DNA from: Thermoanaerobaculum sp.
GTDB taxonomy: Bacteria; Acidobacteriota; Thermoanaerobaculia; Multivoradales; UBA5704
Assembly (NCBI GenBank): GCA_021154885.1
Contig: JAJKHS010000004.1
Span: forward strand, 1 to 64,000
Length of the DNA stretch: 64,000 bases
Direction of reading: 5' to 3'
The notes beneath the pieces are model-generated. The model ran no database searches. It saw only the letters and a program-made list of their open reading frames with translations, and had not been told where the DNA came from. The position numbers and the translations under genes were made by a program. This document shows, in pieces, positions 1 to 9,195 of the stretch. Position 1 is the first letter of the stretch, and each line of letters starts with the position of its first letter.

Positions 1-2510
1 AACGGCTCCGCTTCTGAACTACGGCTCGTCGCCTGAAACAGCGAGCCAAGATTAATGAGGCGAGTGGCTACCTTGGGGTGATCCTGTCCGAAGGAGTCCT
101 CGTCGATCTTCAGGGCCCGGCGCATCAACGGCTCGGCTTCCGACAAACGGTTCGTGTCCTGAAGCAACGATGCCAGGTTGCTGAGGCGGATGGCGACGTT
201 GGGGTGATCCTGTCCGAAGGAGTCCTCGTCGATCTTCAGGGCCCGCCGCATCAATGGCTCGGCTTCCGCCAAACGGTTCGTGGCCTTAAGCAACTGAGCC
301 AGGTTGTTGAGGTCGGTGGCGATTTCGGGATGATCTGGTCCGAAGGAGTCCTCGTCGATCTTCAGAACCCGGCGCATCAACGGCTCGGCTTCCGCCAAAC
401 GGTTCGTGGCCTGAAGCAACTGAGCCAGGTTGTTGAGAGAGGTGGCCACGTTGGGATGATCGGGTCCGAGGTTCTTCTCAAAAATCTCGACGACTCGCCG
501 CATCAACGGCTCGGCTTCCGCCAAACGGTTCGTGGCCTTAAGCAAAGCAGCCAGGTTGTTGAGGTCGATGGCGACGTTGGGGTGATCCTGTCCGAAGGAG
601 TCCTCGTCGATCTTCAGGGCCCGGCGCATCAACGGCTCGGCTTCCGCCAACCGGTTCGTGGCCTTAAGCAACTGAGCCAGGTTGTTGAGGCAGACGGCGA
701 CCTCAGAGTGATTGGACCCATACGTCTTCTCATTGAGTTCCAGAGCTCGGCGAACGAGTGGCTCGGCTTCGAGAAAAAGGCCCCTCGTCTTATAGAGCAA
801 CGATAGCATCGCGAGAAGCCGGGCTGTGGGAGTGGCAATTCCGGCCTTATCCGCAACATCAACCGCCAATGCGGCGTGAGGTCTGAGGAGGTTCCACACA
901 GGCCAGGTGCGAACGTCATACACCTCGAAAGGAGCGTAGTCATCCACCAACCGCAGAGTCCGCTCGATCCACTCCCGCCGGCGCTCCTCAGGAATCCGAC
1001 CCCGAATCACCTCCTGAACCATGCGGTGGACAGTCCCCGTCCCGCCACCCCTAATGATCATCGAGTACGCCGCCAACTCTGCGAGCCCTTCCCGGACCGT
1101 CTGAGGAGAGGCTTCCTGTCCGGTTTCCTTCAGCAGGAATCCGACCGCCTCCTCAATGCGGGAAGCCCCCTTCTCGAACATATCTAAAGGAATGGGGTCC
1201 GGAGCCAGGTAGGCGGTCAGGCGGAGGAGGGCCGCGGCGGTGGGGTGGAGCTGGTTGAAGGTGGTCTGCCAGGTCACCGCGACCGAGGCTGGGTATCGCA
1301 TAACGTTCTTGTCGTAGTAGGAGAGGACAGCCGACCGCTGGATCTCCCAGTCCTCTAGGTAGCGCTTGAAGGAGATCTGGTGGTGGACGATGTATGCGGC
1401 GGCCTGCTCCAGAGCGAGAGGAAGGCTGCCCAGGATATCCGCCAGACCCTTGGCTTGGTCGGGGTCTGTCGGCGAGCTTGCGCGTTTGCGATCCGTCCGC
1501 TGCAGGAGGAACTGGACCGCTTCCTCTCGGCTGAGGATTCCAAGCGACTGCTCCTGGATTCCAGCCGACCACTCCCTTCTACGGGAGGTCACGACGACAT
1601 GACCATGGGCAAGCCTTGGGAGGAGATCCTCGACTGCGGCGGCCGCCTCCGGGGTATCTACGTTGTCCAGGATCAGCAGCCAGCGATCGTGCTCCCGGAG
1701 CCAGGCCAGGATGGCGGCGACCTCTTCTTTCTGGGCGCGGGACGGGGAATGGGACAGGCTGGGGAGATCAAGCTCAGCCAGCTTCGCCAGTCCGGATCGC
1801 AGCGCCTCGGGCGAATCGGCCACTACGAACAGGACGGCCTCATATCGGTCTCCCGAGCGCCAGGCGTACTCGACGGCGAGGCGAGTCTTGCCGATGCCGC
1901 CAAGGCCGTGGATGGCCTGGGTCTGGGTGATGGCGGTGGCGGCGGTGGAACCTTGGAGGTTGGTTTCCAGGGTGCGGAGCTCTTCGTCGCGGCCTTTGAG
2001 GAGGTCTCTGAGGGGGAGGAAGGGGAGGTTGTGGATCTTGGGGCCGCGGGGTGGCCGGACAGGTCCCGTTACCTCGGTTCGTGGAGTAGGGGGCTCGGAC
2101 GCCGAGCCGCGGATCTCTCGGATCAGGCGCTGGAGACGGTCTCCGCCATGGTCGTTCCGGAGATCGGAACAGGTCCGCTGGCTGAGGAATCCGGGAAGCT
2201 CTTCGGGATTCGGGCCCCCTGGAAGAAGGACTGAGATTATCGGAATTTCACGCTTGACGCCTTCGTTCAGGCAGAGCCGAGCCTCTTCTTTCTGCCAGTC
2301 TCCAAAGCCGGACGGTCCCAGGAGGATGGCGGCGGAGCGTACAACCTTGAGGGCGTCTTCGACGTGGGGCTGCCACGGCTGGCCGAGAGGGAGATCCTCT
2401 TCGTCCATCCAGACCCGCAGACCCTGACGCCGCATCTCGTTGGCGACGCGGCGGACGGCTTCTCGGTCCTGGCTGTTGTAACTGAAGAAGACGTCGAAGG
2501 TCTCGGACAG
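1..2510 (-). CDS. TIR-NB-ARC-TPR (NLR-like STAND) protein, 3' end outside window
   Basis: An open frame runs from 2510 to the window edge (at least 836 codons, no stop seen). Order: TIR domain (FDVFFSYNSQDREAV; WQKEE carries the likely NADase glutamate), NB-ARC ATPase (P-loop HGLGGIGKTRLA, Walker B WLLILDNVD, sensor VVVTSRR), then tetratricopeptide repeats of 42 aa (LNNLAQLLKATNRLAEAEPLMRR) of which more than six are visible. No ATG lies just before the TIR fold. I place the start at a CTG at 2510 because a perfect AGGAGG (2522-2517) lies 6 nt upstream; the frame is open further upstream, so this is inference. By family it is a STAND sensor whose TPRs bind a trigger and whose TIR cleaves NAD+, plausibly in phage defence. 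The near-identical TPR units suggest recent repeat turnover. Confidence 0.88.
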   Translation of the reverse strand, partial: MSETFDVFFSYNSQDREAVRRVANEMRRQGLRVWMDEEDLPLGQPWQPHVEDALKVVRSAAILLGPSGFGDWQKEEARLCLNEGVKREIPIISVLLPGGPNPEELPGFLSQRTCSDLRNDHGGDRLQRLIREIRGSASEPPTPRTEVTGPVRPPRGPKIHNLPFLPLRDLLKGRDEELRTLETNLQGSTAATAITQTQAIHGLGGIGKTRLAVEYAWRSGDRYEAVLFVVADSPEALRSGLAKLAELDLPSLSHSPSRAQKEEVAAILAWLREHDRWLLILDNVDTPEAAAAVEDLLPRLAHGHVVVTSRRREWSAGIQEQSLGILSREEAVQFLLQRTDRKRASSPTDPDQAKGLADILGSLPLALEQAAAYIVHHQISFKRYLEDWEIQRSAVLSYYDKNVMRYPASVAVTWQTTFNQLHPTAAALLRLTAYLAPDPIPLDMFEKGASRIEEAVGFLLKETGQEASPQTVREGLAELAAYSMIIRGGGTGTVHRMVQEVIRGRIPEERRREWIERTLRLVDDYAPFEVYDVRTWPVWNLLRPHAALAVDVADKAGIATPTARLLAMLSLLYKTRGLFLEAEPLVRRALELNEKTYGSNHSEVAVCLNNLAQLLKATNRLAEAEPLMRRALKIDEDSFGQDHPNVAIDLNNLAALLKATNRLAEAEPLMRRVVEIFEKNLGPDHPNVATSLNNLAQLLQATNRLAEAEPLMRRVLKIDEDSFGPDHPEIATDLNNLAQLLKATNRLAEAEPLMRRALKIDEDSFGQDHPNVAIRLSNLASLLQDTNRLSEAEPLMRRALKIDEDSFGQDHPKVATRLINLGSLFQATSRSSEAEP

Positions 2511-2600
2511 AGGCGGCCTCCTGGTTTGGGGAAAGCGGCTGTAGTTTATCAGGAGATCAGGGCGGCGCTGGGATTCGCGACGCTGGAGGCGAGGGAGGAT

Positions 2601-2873
2601 CGGACCGGCATCGCCGCGCCGGAGACGCCACGCCGTCCCCGTGGCCTGCCGAAGGTCTCGTAACGGGTCTGTGGCGTCTCTACGGACCGGTCTCGCGATG
2701 GCAAAGGATGCCGATTCCGGAGGCCTCGCGAAGCGGCGTCTCCCAACCCCTCCGGAATCCCTGTCGCTGGCCGTGTCTCCGAGGTTCCGTAGAGACGACC
2801 CGGACCCGATACGATTTCGTTTCGGAGGCCACGGGGACGGCGGGTCGTCTCTGATACGGCGATGCCGGTCCGG
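2601..2873. repeat. 270-bp imperfect inverted repeat (MITE-like or long hairpin)
   Basis: The arms 2601-2686 and about 2790-2873 are reverse complements at roughly 80 percent over some 85 nt. Shared blocks include CGGACCGGCATCGCCG, CCGTCCCCGTGGCCT and CGTCTCTACGGA. A smaller inner stem (GATTCCGGAGG / CCTCCGGAATC) lies near 2712-2754. The element fills most of the 424-bp gap between the TIR gene and the methylase gene; I see no convincing gene in that gap. It could be a non-autonomous mobile element or a structured RNA. Confidence 0.7.
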
Positions 2874-2934
2874 TTCACTCGTACCTCCGGCGTTGCGAAT
2901 CCCCGGACGCGAGATGTGTGTCATGGATCGAAGG

Positions 2935-3759
2935 TCAACCCTGGGTCTCCCCCTTCCCAGAACCCGATGATCCTCTGTTCCCGGCGGTCCTTCTCCGCAC
3001 CTCGAACAGCACCAGCGCCGCGGCCACCGTGGCATTGAGAGATTCGACCTGCGGCTCCATGGGGATGGTGAGGCGCAGGCCGGCGCGGGCGAGGAGGGCG
3101 GGCGAGAGGCCCGGGCCTTCGGCCCCCACGGCGAGGACGAGGGTGCCGGCGAGGTCGGCGCGGTAGAGGTCCTCGCCGTCGCGGGGGACGAGGGCGGTCC
3201 AGCGCGGGTGGGCGGCGGCGAGGTGGCGGGTGAGGGCGTCCGGCTCGGCGTTCACCGCCACGGGGAGACGCAGGAGGCTGCCCGCCGAGGCGCGGAGGGC
3301 GCGCGGGTGGTTGGGGTGGACGCAGCCGGGGGAGAGGGCGAGGCCCGCCGCGCCCGCGGCCTCGGCCACCCGGGCGAGGGCTCCGAGGTTGCCCGGGTCC
3401 TGGAGGCCGTCCAGATAAAGGTAGGGGTGGCTGGGGACGACGGGAAGGGCCTCGACGCCGCCGCGGGGGAGGTAGGCCACGGCCAGCACGCCGCGGGGGG
3501 AGTCGGCGTCGGTCAGCTCCGCCAGCACGCCGGGGTCGACCTCCAGGGGCTCGACGGCCCAGTCTCCGGGAAGGCGGGCCAGGCGCCGCCCCTCGGCTGA
3601 GGCGAGGAAGGCCGGAGTGGCCAGGATCTCGTCCAGCCGCAGACCGGCGGCCAGGGCGGCCGCCACCAGGTGGGGACCCTCCAGCAGGGCGTGGTCGCCT
3701 TTACTTCGCCGCAGCCGGCGAATATCCTTGGCCCTTTGATTCTGGCGACTGGTGATCAC
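2935..3759 (-). CDS. TrmH/SpoU-family RNA 2'-O-methyltransferase
   Basis: A SPOUT-class enzyme that transfers methyl from S-adenosylmethionine to a ribose 2'-OH of tRNA or rRNA. The three family motifs are clear: motif 1 LQDPGNLGALAR, motif 2 LAVGAEGPGLSP and motif 3 IPMEPQVESLNATVAAALVLFE, which form the trefoil-knot cofactor site. The first 90 residues resemble the SpoU substrate-binding domain (LLEGPHLVAAALAAG). I start at GTG 3759 (VITSRQNQRAKDIRRL), because upstream codons run antisense into the divergent DUF84 gene and look non-coding. This gives 274 aa, a normal length. The two divergent starts are 4 nt apart, so promoter elements must lie inside the genes. Target nucleotide not predictable. 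Confidence 0.9.
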   Translation of the reverse strand: MITSRQNQRAKDIRRLRRSKGDHALLEGPHLVAAALAAGLRLDEILATPAFLASAEGRRLARLPGDWAVEPLEVDPGVLAELTDADSPRGVLAVAYLPRGGVEALPVVPSHPYLYLDGLQDPGNLGALARVAEAAGAAGLALSPGCVHPNHPRALRASAGSLLRLPVAVNAEPDALTRHLAAAHPRWTALVPRDGEDLYRADLAGTLVLAVGAEGPGLSPALLARAGLRLTIPMEPQVESLNATVAAALVLFEVRRRTAGNRGSSGSGKGETQG

Positions 3760-3763
3760 GACT

Positions 3764-4351
3764 ATGGATCTTAAAGACTTCTGGCAGCGGCTCCAAAGGG
3801 GCGTCGAGGTGGCGGTGGCGGGGCACACCGCCGACAAGCTCCTCGGCGTGCGCGACGGCTTCCTCCGCTTCTTTCACGACGGGCTGGACAAGACGGTGTC
3901 GGTGGCCGTGGTGCCGCAGTCGGTGGAGGAGGAGCCGGTGGGGCTGCTGGTCTCCGACGAGGAGGTGGTGCGCCACGCCCGCAAGCGGGCGGTGGAGCTG
4001 GAGGACCGCCTGGGCGGCAACTACCACTTCTACATCGCCACCGAGGGCGGCATCGAGTCGCTGGACGTCGACGGCCGACAGCGGTACTTCATCCGCAACT
4101 GGACGGTCCTGCGCGGTCCCCTGGGCGAGGCCTGGGGGTCGAGCGGCGCCGTGCAGCTCCCGGAGCGACTGATGGCCGGGTTCGACAGCGCCCAGATCCC
4201 CTTCGCCGTCCCCGGCACCCGGCGCAGCGGCGGCATCACCAGCTCGCTCACCGGCGGCCTCGAGACGCGGCGCAAGACCATCGCCCTGTCCACCTTTCAC
4301 GCCCTGTCGACACTCTTCTACGGCGTCCTGGAGAGCCGTCCCATCCGTTAA
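3764..4351 (+). CDS. DUF84-family non-canonical purine NTP phosphatase (YjjX-like)
   Basis: 195 aa, matching the DUF84/YjjX family that hydrolyses ITP/XTP (house-cleaning NTPases). Recognisable blocks are [37 protein letters not shown] and the C-terminal ALSTLFYG. An in-frame GTG exists at 3752, but ATG 3764 fits the protein better. It is followed 23 nt later by metK in the same direction and probably shares its transcript. Family assignment is from remembered motif pattern; substrate is inferred. Confidence 0.75.
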   Translation: MDLKDFWQRLQRGVEVAVAGHTADKLLGVRDGFLRFFHDGLDKTVSVAVVPQSVEEEPVGLLVSDEEVVRHARKRAVELEDRLGGNYHFYIATEGGIESLDVDGRQRYFIRNWTVLRGPLGEAWGSSGAVQLPERLMAGFDSAQIPFAVPGTRRSGGITSSLTGGLETRRKTIALSTFHALSTLFYGVLESRPIR

Positions 4352-4374
4352 AGTTCACGCTTGAGGTGCGAACG

Positions 4375-5544
<1,170 letters not shown>

Positions 5545-5590
5545 CCTGACCTGACCCAGATCCCGCCCCTCACCCATACGCGCTAGCTTT

Positions 5591-5715
5591 GCTTAGGGTA
5601 GGGGCGGGTCTGGACGGGCGGGAGGGGGCTCGACCCGCCCTGCAACGACGAGATCGTCCCCACCAGGGCGGGTCGAGCCCCCACCCTGCCGTCCAGACCC
5701 GCCCCTACCCTAAGC
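5591..5715. repeat. 125-bp palindromic repeat element, copy 1
   Basis: Terminal arms of about 26 bp (TTAGGGTAGGGGCGGGTC and its complement) plus inner arms (GGGGGCTCGACCCGCC / GGCGGGTCGAGCCCCC) form a long cruciform-capable element just after metK. A second copy lies at 62788-62906. No coding potential. It is MITE/REP-like and may also end metK transcription. Confidence 0.8.
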
Positions 5716-5717
5716 TT

Positions 5718-5773
5718 TGTAGGGTGCGCTGTGCGCACCGTCACCGGCTTTGGTGCGCACAGCGCACCCTACA
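5718..5773. repeat. Perfect 22-bp inverted repeat with 12-nt loop
   Basis: The arms TGTAGGGTGCGCTGTGCGCACC (5718-5739, 22 bp in two parts TGTAGGGTGCGC and TGTGCGCACC) and 5752-5773 are exact reverse complements around GTCACCGGCTTT. It directly abuts the previous palindromic element, as if one repeat had inserted next to another. Confidence 0.85.
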
Positions 5774-5785
5774 AGCTCCAACCTT

Positions 5786-6313
5786 TCAGCCAAGTCCCCC
5801 TCTTCTCCCGGCGGAAGGGGGGGAGGCTGGGAGAAGAGGGCCGGGGTGATGAGGGTCTTCCGCCGACGGCCCCTGCGTGGGCTCCCACGTCTTCCCGTAC
5901 TTCAGCACGTCGTGCTTCAGCAGGTCGACCTCGGTCTGCCGGGGTCCCGGCCGGGCATCGCGGTAGACCGTGTCGCATTGATAGCAGACGACGACGTCCT
6001 TGAGCCGGCGGTAGAGCCAGAGGTCGATCAGGCCGCAGACGGCGAGGGAGAGGCCGAAGGTCCATGGCACCAGGAGGGCTCCCAGCACGACGAGGCCGCA
6101 ACCGAGGGCGCGGTTGAAGTCCCGCTGGCGGTAGAGGTGGCGGCAGCCGCAGAGGGGGCAGGTCTCCACCCGGCCGTCCGGGCCGTCGGTCCACCCTTGC
6201 CTGGAGACCGGGCGGATCTGGCCGCAGTTGGGGCAGGCGAGCTCGGCCGTCTCTGAGGTCAGGACGGCGGGGAAGGGGAGGCCGCAGCCGCGGCACTGGG
6301 TGCGTATCCTCAT
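5786..6313 (-). CDS. Membrane-anchored double zinc-ribbon protein
   Basis: 175 aa from ATG 6313 (MRIRTQCRGCG). Two N-terminal CxxC pairs (CRGCG...CPNCG) form one ribbon. CPLCGCRH and, after the membrane hairpin, CYQCD form a second metal site. Two hydrophobic segments (about residues 70-105) span the membrane. The C-terminal 22 or so residues come from an inserted intergenic repeat. The start is 5 nt after the stop of the 8-helix membrane gene, so the two are surely co-transcribed. Family not recognised by name; no enzymatic motif seen. It may sit in the inner membrane with its neighbour. Confidence 0.7.
   Translation of the reverse strand: MRIRTQCRGCGLPFPAVLTSETAELACPNCGQIRPVSRQGWTDGPDGRVETCPLCGCRHLYRQRDFNRALGCGLVVLGALLVPWTFGLSLAVCGLIDLWLYRRLKDVVVCYQCDTVYRDARPGPRQTEVDLLKHDVLKYGKTWEPTQGPSAEDPHHPGPLLPASPPSAGRRGGLG
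5796..5862. repeat. Dispersed GGGAGAAGAGGGCCGGGGTGATGAGGG-type repeat, copy 1
   Basis: A CCCCTCTTCTCCC / GGGAGAAGAGGG hairpin followed by CCGGGGTGATGAGGG. Related copies occur near 11812, 55692, 58336 and 60433. Here it encodes the last 20-odd residues of the zinc-ribbon protein on the opposite strand (tail HHPGPLLPASPPSAGRRGG), so that tail is probably not selected protein. Confidence 0.75.
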
Positions 6314-6317
6314 CCGT

Positions 6318-7133
6318 CTAGACTGGAACTCCCGTGGTAACACTCAGATACGAGCCCGTGATCTCGCCGATGAAGGCGCCGACCACCAGCACGTAGAGGA
6401 TGCCCGTCGCCGACTGGTTCGAGCGCTGGCGGGCGCACTGCAGGGCCATGACGGCCAGGGCCAGGGGGATCGCCAGCCCCCAGAGCAGGCGGAACCAGAA
6501 GAAGATCCCCTGGCCCCCGAGGCCGGTGAGCACGCGCAGAGGGTGAGGCTCCACCAGCTCGTTCACGCCGGCGGCCACGGCCAGGCTGGCCCCCACCGCG
6601 GCCAGGCGGACGAGGACCGTGCCCAGCAGGATCCAGCAGAAGACGGTCAGGTGCCTGAAGGTGAGCCGCGGCGCCACCAGGTACCAATGGCCGAGGAGCA
6701 TGGCGATCAACGACCAGCCGAGCAGCAGGGCCGAGGCGAGGAGGCTCGCCGCCAGCAGGGCCCCGCGGTGGGGCAGGGGGGTGAGGGGCGGGACCAGGTG
6801 GGAACCGGCGAGCAGCAGGGCCGCGGCACAGCCGGCGAGCGCCAGGGTCAGCGGCCAGCGGCAGAGCCGCCATCTTTCCTGCCAGATCGCTGCGTAGTAG
6901 AGGAAGGAGCCGGCGAGGGCCGCGGCGAGGGCCGTAACGCCCGCCGCCGGCCGGTCGCCAAAGGGATGGAAGGGGTGGAGCGCCGCGACCGCGGCGGCGA
7001 GGGACAGCAGGCCGAGGACGACCAGGGCGTTCATCTGGAAGTAGCCCCGCCCGAGGTCCCCCTCGGGGATCCAGTAGAGGGTCGAGAGCGCACCCAGGCT
7101 GGTGGCGAGCAGGAAGAGGAAGAAGACGCTCAT
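6318..7133 (-). CDS. Eight-helix integral membrane protein of unknown function
   Basis: 271 aa, almost entirely hydrophobic, with about eight membrane segments (first SVFFLFLLATSLGALSTLYW, last ILYVLVVGAFIGEITGSYL) and few charged residues. No transporter or enzyme motif that I recognise. The His-containing segments (LLGHWYLVAPRLTFRHLTV) are reminiscent of quinol- or heme-binding membrane proteins, but this is only a visual impression. It precedes the zinc-ribbon gene by 4 nt, so the pair likely forms a unit. Confidence 0.65.
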   Translation of the reverse strand: MSVFFLFLLATSLGALSTLYWIPEGDLGRGYFQMNALVVLGLLSLAAAVAALHPFHPFGDRPAAGVTALAAALAGSFLYYAAIWQERWRLCRWPLTLALAGCAAALLLAGSHLVPPLTPLPHRGALLAASLLASALLLGWSLIAMLLGHWYLVAPRLTFRHLTVFCWILLGTVLVRLAAVGASLAVAAGVNELVEPHPLRVLTGLGGQGIFFWFRLLWGLAIPLALAVMALQCARQRSNQSATGILYVLVVGAFIGEITGSYLSVTTGVPV

Positions 7134-7159
7134 CGCGGCGGCATGTTATCAGCGGGCGT

Positions 7160-7183
7160 CAGCCGGCGGCAGCCCGCCGGCTG
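7160..7183. other. Strong GC hairpin between divergent genes
   Basis: CAGCCGGCGG and CCGCCGGCTG are perfect 10-bp complements with a 4-nt loop. It lies in the 213-bp gap between the divergent membrane gene and the first sigma factor. No T-run follows, so it is not a standard terminator; it could be a REP-type hairpin. Nothing else definite is visible in this gap. Confidence 0.45.
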
Positions 7184-7346
7184 TCGCCAAGATGACGCTT
7201 CAGAACGGGCGGCGGCTGCGCTATCCTAGACCGCCGGAGCCGCGATGGCGGCGCGCAGCCGCCACGACGACCGACCCGGAGGACATCGCTTCTGGACAGG
7301 GCGCTACGGGGGTGCTAGCCTAAGCGACTGTCGACACATTCTGGCT

Positions 7347-7892
7347 ATGGCAACTCTTGACCATCCTGAACTACGGGAATCGCTCAACGTTCTGCTGAAG
7401 AGCTCTCGGCCACGGCTGGAGCGCGTCCTCAGGAACTTCGAGATCCCGCCCGAGGACGCCGAGGACATCCTGCAGGATGCCCAGCTCACGCTGCTGTACA
7501 AGTGGGACAAGATCCGCAGCCCGGAGAGCTGGCTCATCGGCACGGTCAAGAAGAAGTGCATCATGTACTGGCGCAAACGGCGGGGCAGCCTCTGTGAGGC
7601 GGTGGACACGGCGATCCTCGACCTGCTCGCCGTCCCCCAGGCCCCGGACCAGGAGAAGGCCGAGCTGACGTGCGACCTGAACCGCGTCCTCTCCCGCCTC
7701 TCGACCCGTTGCCGGTCGCTCCTCAAGCTGCGCTACGGCCTTGGCTACGGGCCCACCGAGGTCGCCGAGCAGATGGGCTACCGGATCTCCAGCATTCGCA
7801 AAGTCACCAACCGCTGTCTCGCGGCCCTCACGCGGCAGCTTCTGGCCGTGGGCTTCGAGCGGCAACCGGAAGGCGAGCCCCAAGATGGATAA
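7347..7892 (+). CDS. ECF-like sigma-70 family RNA polymerase sigma factor (A)
   Basis: 181 aa from ATG 7347 (MATLDHPELRESL). Region 2 (EIPPEDAEDILQDAQLTLLYKW ... WLIGTVKKKCIMYWRKRR) carries the core-binding and -10 recognition signature. Region 4 (LRYGLGYGPTEVAEQMGYRISSIRKVTNRCLAAL) is the helix-turn-helix for the -35 element. The stop overlaps the start of the following zinc-motif/TPR gene, so the two are translationally coupled as expected for a sigma and its partner. The in-frame codons from 7245 to 7346 look non-coding. Two close paralogues follow. Confidence 0.9.
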   Translation: MATLDHPELRESLNVLLKSSRPRLERVLRNFEIPPEDAEDILQDAQLTLLYKWDKIRSPESWLIGTVKKKCIMYWRKRRGSLCEAVDTAILDLLAVPQAPDQEKAELTCDLNRVLSRLSTRCRSLLKLRYGLGYGPTEVAEQMGYRISSIRKVTNRCLAALTRQLLAVGFERQPEGEPQDG

Positions 7893-9186
7893 GCTGGATC
7901 AGCAGCACCCGCAGCCGGTCCTCCTCACGGCGTTCCGACGCGGCCGTCTGTCGCGCCGGCGCAGCCGGCAGGTCGTCCGTCACCTCCTCACGAGCTGCAC
8001 GGCGTGCCGCCAGGCCACGGCGGAGCCGCGCCCATCCTACGGCGATGCCTTCGTCCGCTCGTGGCGGGAGGTCGAGCGCCGGCAGTCGGCGCTGAGCCTG
8101 GAGCGCGCGGCGGCCCCCGAGCTGCTGCGCGAGCTGCTGGGACAGGCCACCGAGCGGCAGTGGGAGAGGGTGGCGCAGGAGGCCCGGTTCCAGACCTGGA
8201 CGCTGTGCGAGCTGTTGCTGGACGCCTCCCGGGACTGGGGGTTCCAGAGCCCCGCCCGCGCTCTGGAGCTGTCGCAGCTCGGGGTCGACATCGCGATGCG
8301 TCTGGACCCGGGCGTCTATGGCGAGACGCGGGTGAACGACCTCCTGGCCCGCGCCTGGGTGGCGCTGGGCAACGCGCAGCGGATCCGTTCCAGCTTCCGG
8401 GAGGCGGAGGAGAGCTTCGTCCAGGCGCAGGGCCAGCTCAAGCAGGGGACGGGAGATCCGCTGGAGAAGGCGCATCTGCTGCTCCACAAGGCGTCGCTCC
8501 TCGGCAATCAGCAGCGCTTCGGCGAGGCCTTCCGGCTGCTCGACCGCGTCTCCGCCATCGCCCGCCGGTGCGAGGACCCGCAGCTCCACGGCCGGGCCCT
8601 GATCACCCGCGGCTTCCTGCTCGGCATCGCCCACGATTCGGAGGCGGCCATCCGCTACCTGAGCGAGGGGATCCGCAAGCTCGACCCCGTGTCCGACCTG
8701 CGCCTGCTGGTGGCGGCCCATCACAACCTGACCCTCTACCTCACGGAGGGCGGCAGGTACCACGAGGCCCTGCGCCTGCTGGAGAGCGCCCGGCCGCTCT
8801 ACCACCAGGTCGGAGACCAGATGAGCCTCCTGCGCCTGCGCTGGCTGGAGGGGAAGATCGCGGTCGCCCTGGGCCAGTTCCAGGAGGCCGAGGAGCTCCT
8901 GAAGGAGGTCCGCAAGGAGCTGATCGCGCGCGATCTCGGGTTCGATACGGCCCTCCTGTCGCTCGACCTGGCGGACATCTACGCCCGCCAGGGCCGGGGC
9001 GCGGAGATGCGCCGGCTGGCCGAGGAGATGATCCCCATCTTCCGCTCTCGCGACGTGCACCGCGAGGCCCTCGCCGCACTCCTCGCCTTCCAGAAGGCGG
9101 CCGAGATGGAGTGCGTCACCCTGGGACTGATTCGCGAGGTGAGCGGCTACCTCAAGGAGAACCGGGCTCGAGTGTCACTCAAATAG
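7885..9186 (+). CDS. Zinc-motif (HxxxCxxC)-TPR protein, putative partner of sigma A
   Basis: 433 aa from ATG 7885, overlapping the sigma gene by 8 nt. The N-terminus has RHLLTSCTACRQA, the HxxxCxxC arrangement of zinc-binding anti-sigma factors. The rest is helical repeats resembling TPRs (ARAWVALGNAQRIRSSFREAEESF; LRLRWLEGKIAVALGQFQEAEELL). No membrane segment is seen, so it should be cytoplasmic. I infer an anti-sigma or sigma-tethering role, with the TPR part acting as the sensor. A paralogue at 10369 follows sigma C in the same way. Confidence 0.75.
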   Translation: MDKLDQQHPQPVLLTAFRRGRLSRRRSRQVVRHLLTSCTACRQATAEPRPSYGDAFVRSWREVERRQSALSLERAAAPELLRELLGQATERQWERVAQEARFQTWTLCELLLDASRDWGFQSPARALELSQLGVDIAMRLDPGVYGETRVNDLLARAWVALGNAQRIRSSFREAEESFVQAQGQLKQGTGDPLEKAHLLLHKASLLGNQQRFGEAFRLLDRVSAIARRCEDPQLHGRALITRGFLLGIAHDSEAAIRYLSEGIRKLDPVSDLRLLVAAHHNLTLYLTEGGRYHEALRLLESARPLYHQVGDQMSLLRLRWLEGKIAVALGQFQEAEELLKEVRKELIARDLGFDTALLSLDLADIYARQGRGAEMRRLAEEMIPIFRSRDVHREALAALLAFQKAAEMECVTLGLIREVSGYLKENRARVSLK

Positions 9187-9195
9187 CTGACTGCC

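Noticed and set aside
78..806. Plus-strand open frame with repeated LGFRQTVRGLKQ-like units
   Set aside because: It is the antisense of the TPR array of the minus-strand TIR-NB-ARC-TPR gene; the minus frame gives clear TPR, NB-ARC and TIR motifs in one continuous reading.
2549..2878. 109-codon minus-strand frame RTGIAVSETTRRPRGL and so on
   Set aside because: It lies wholly within the inverted-repeat element and is in a different frame from the TIR gene; no protein features.
4352..4374. SAM riboswitch before metK
   Set aside because: Only 23 nt separate metK from the upstream gene and no suitable stems are seen.
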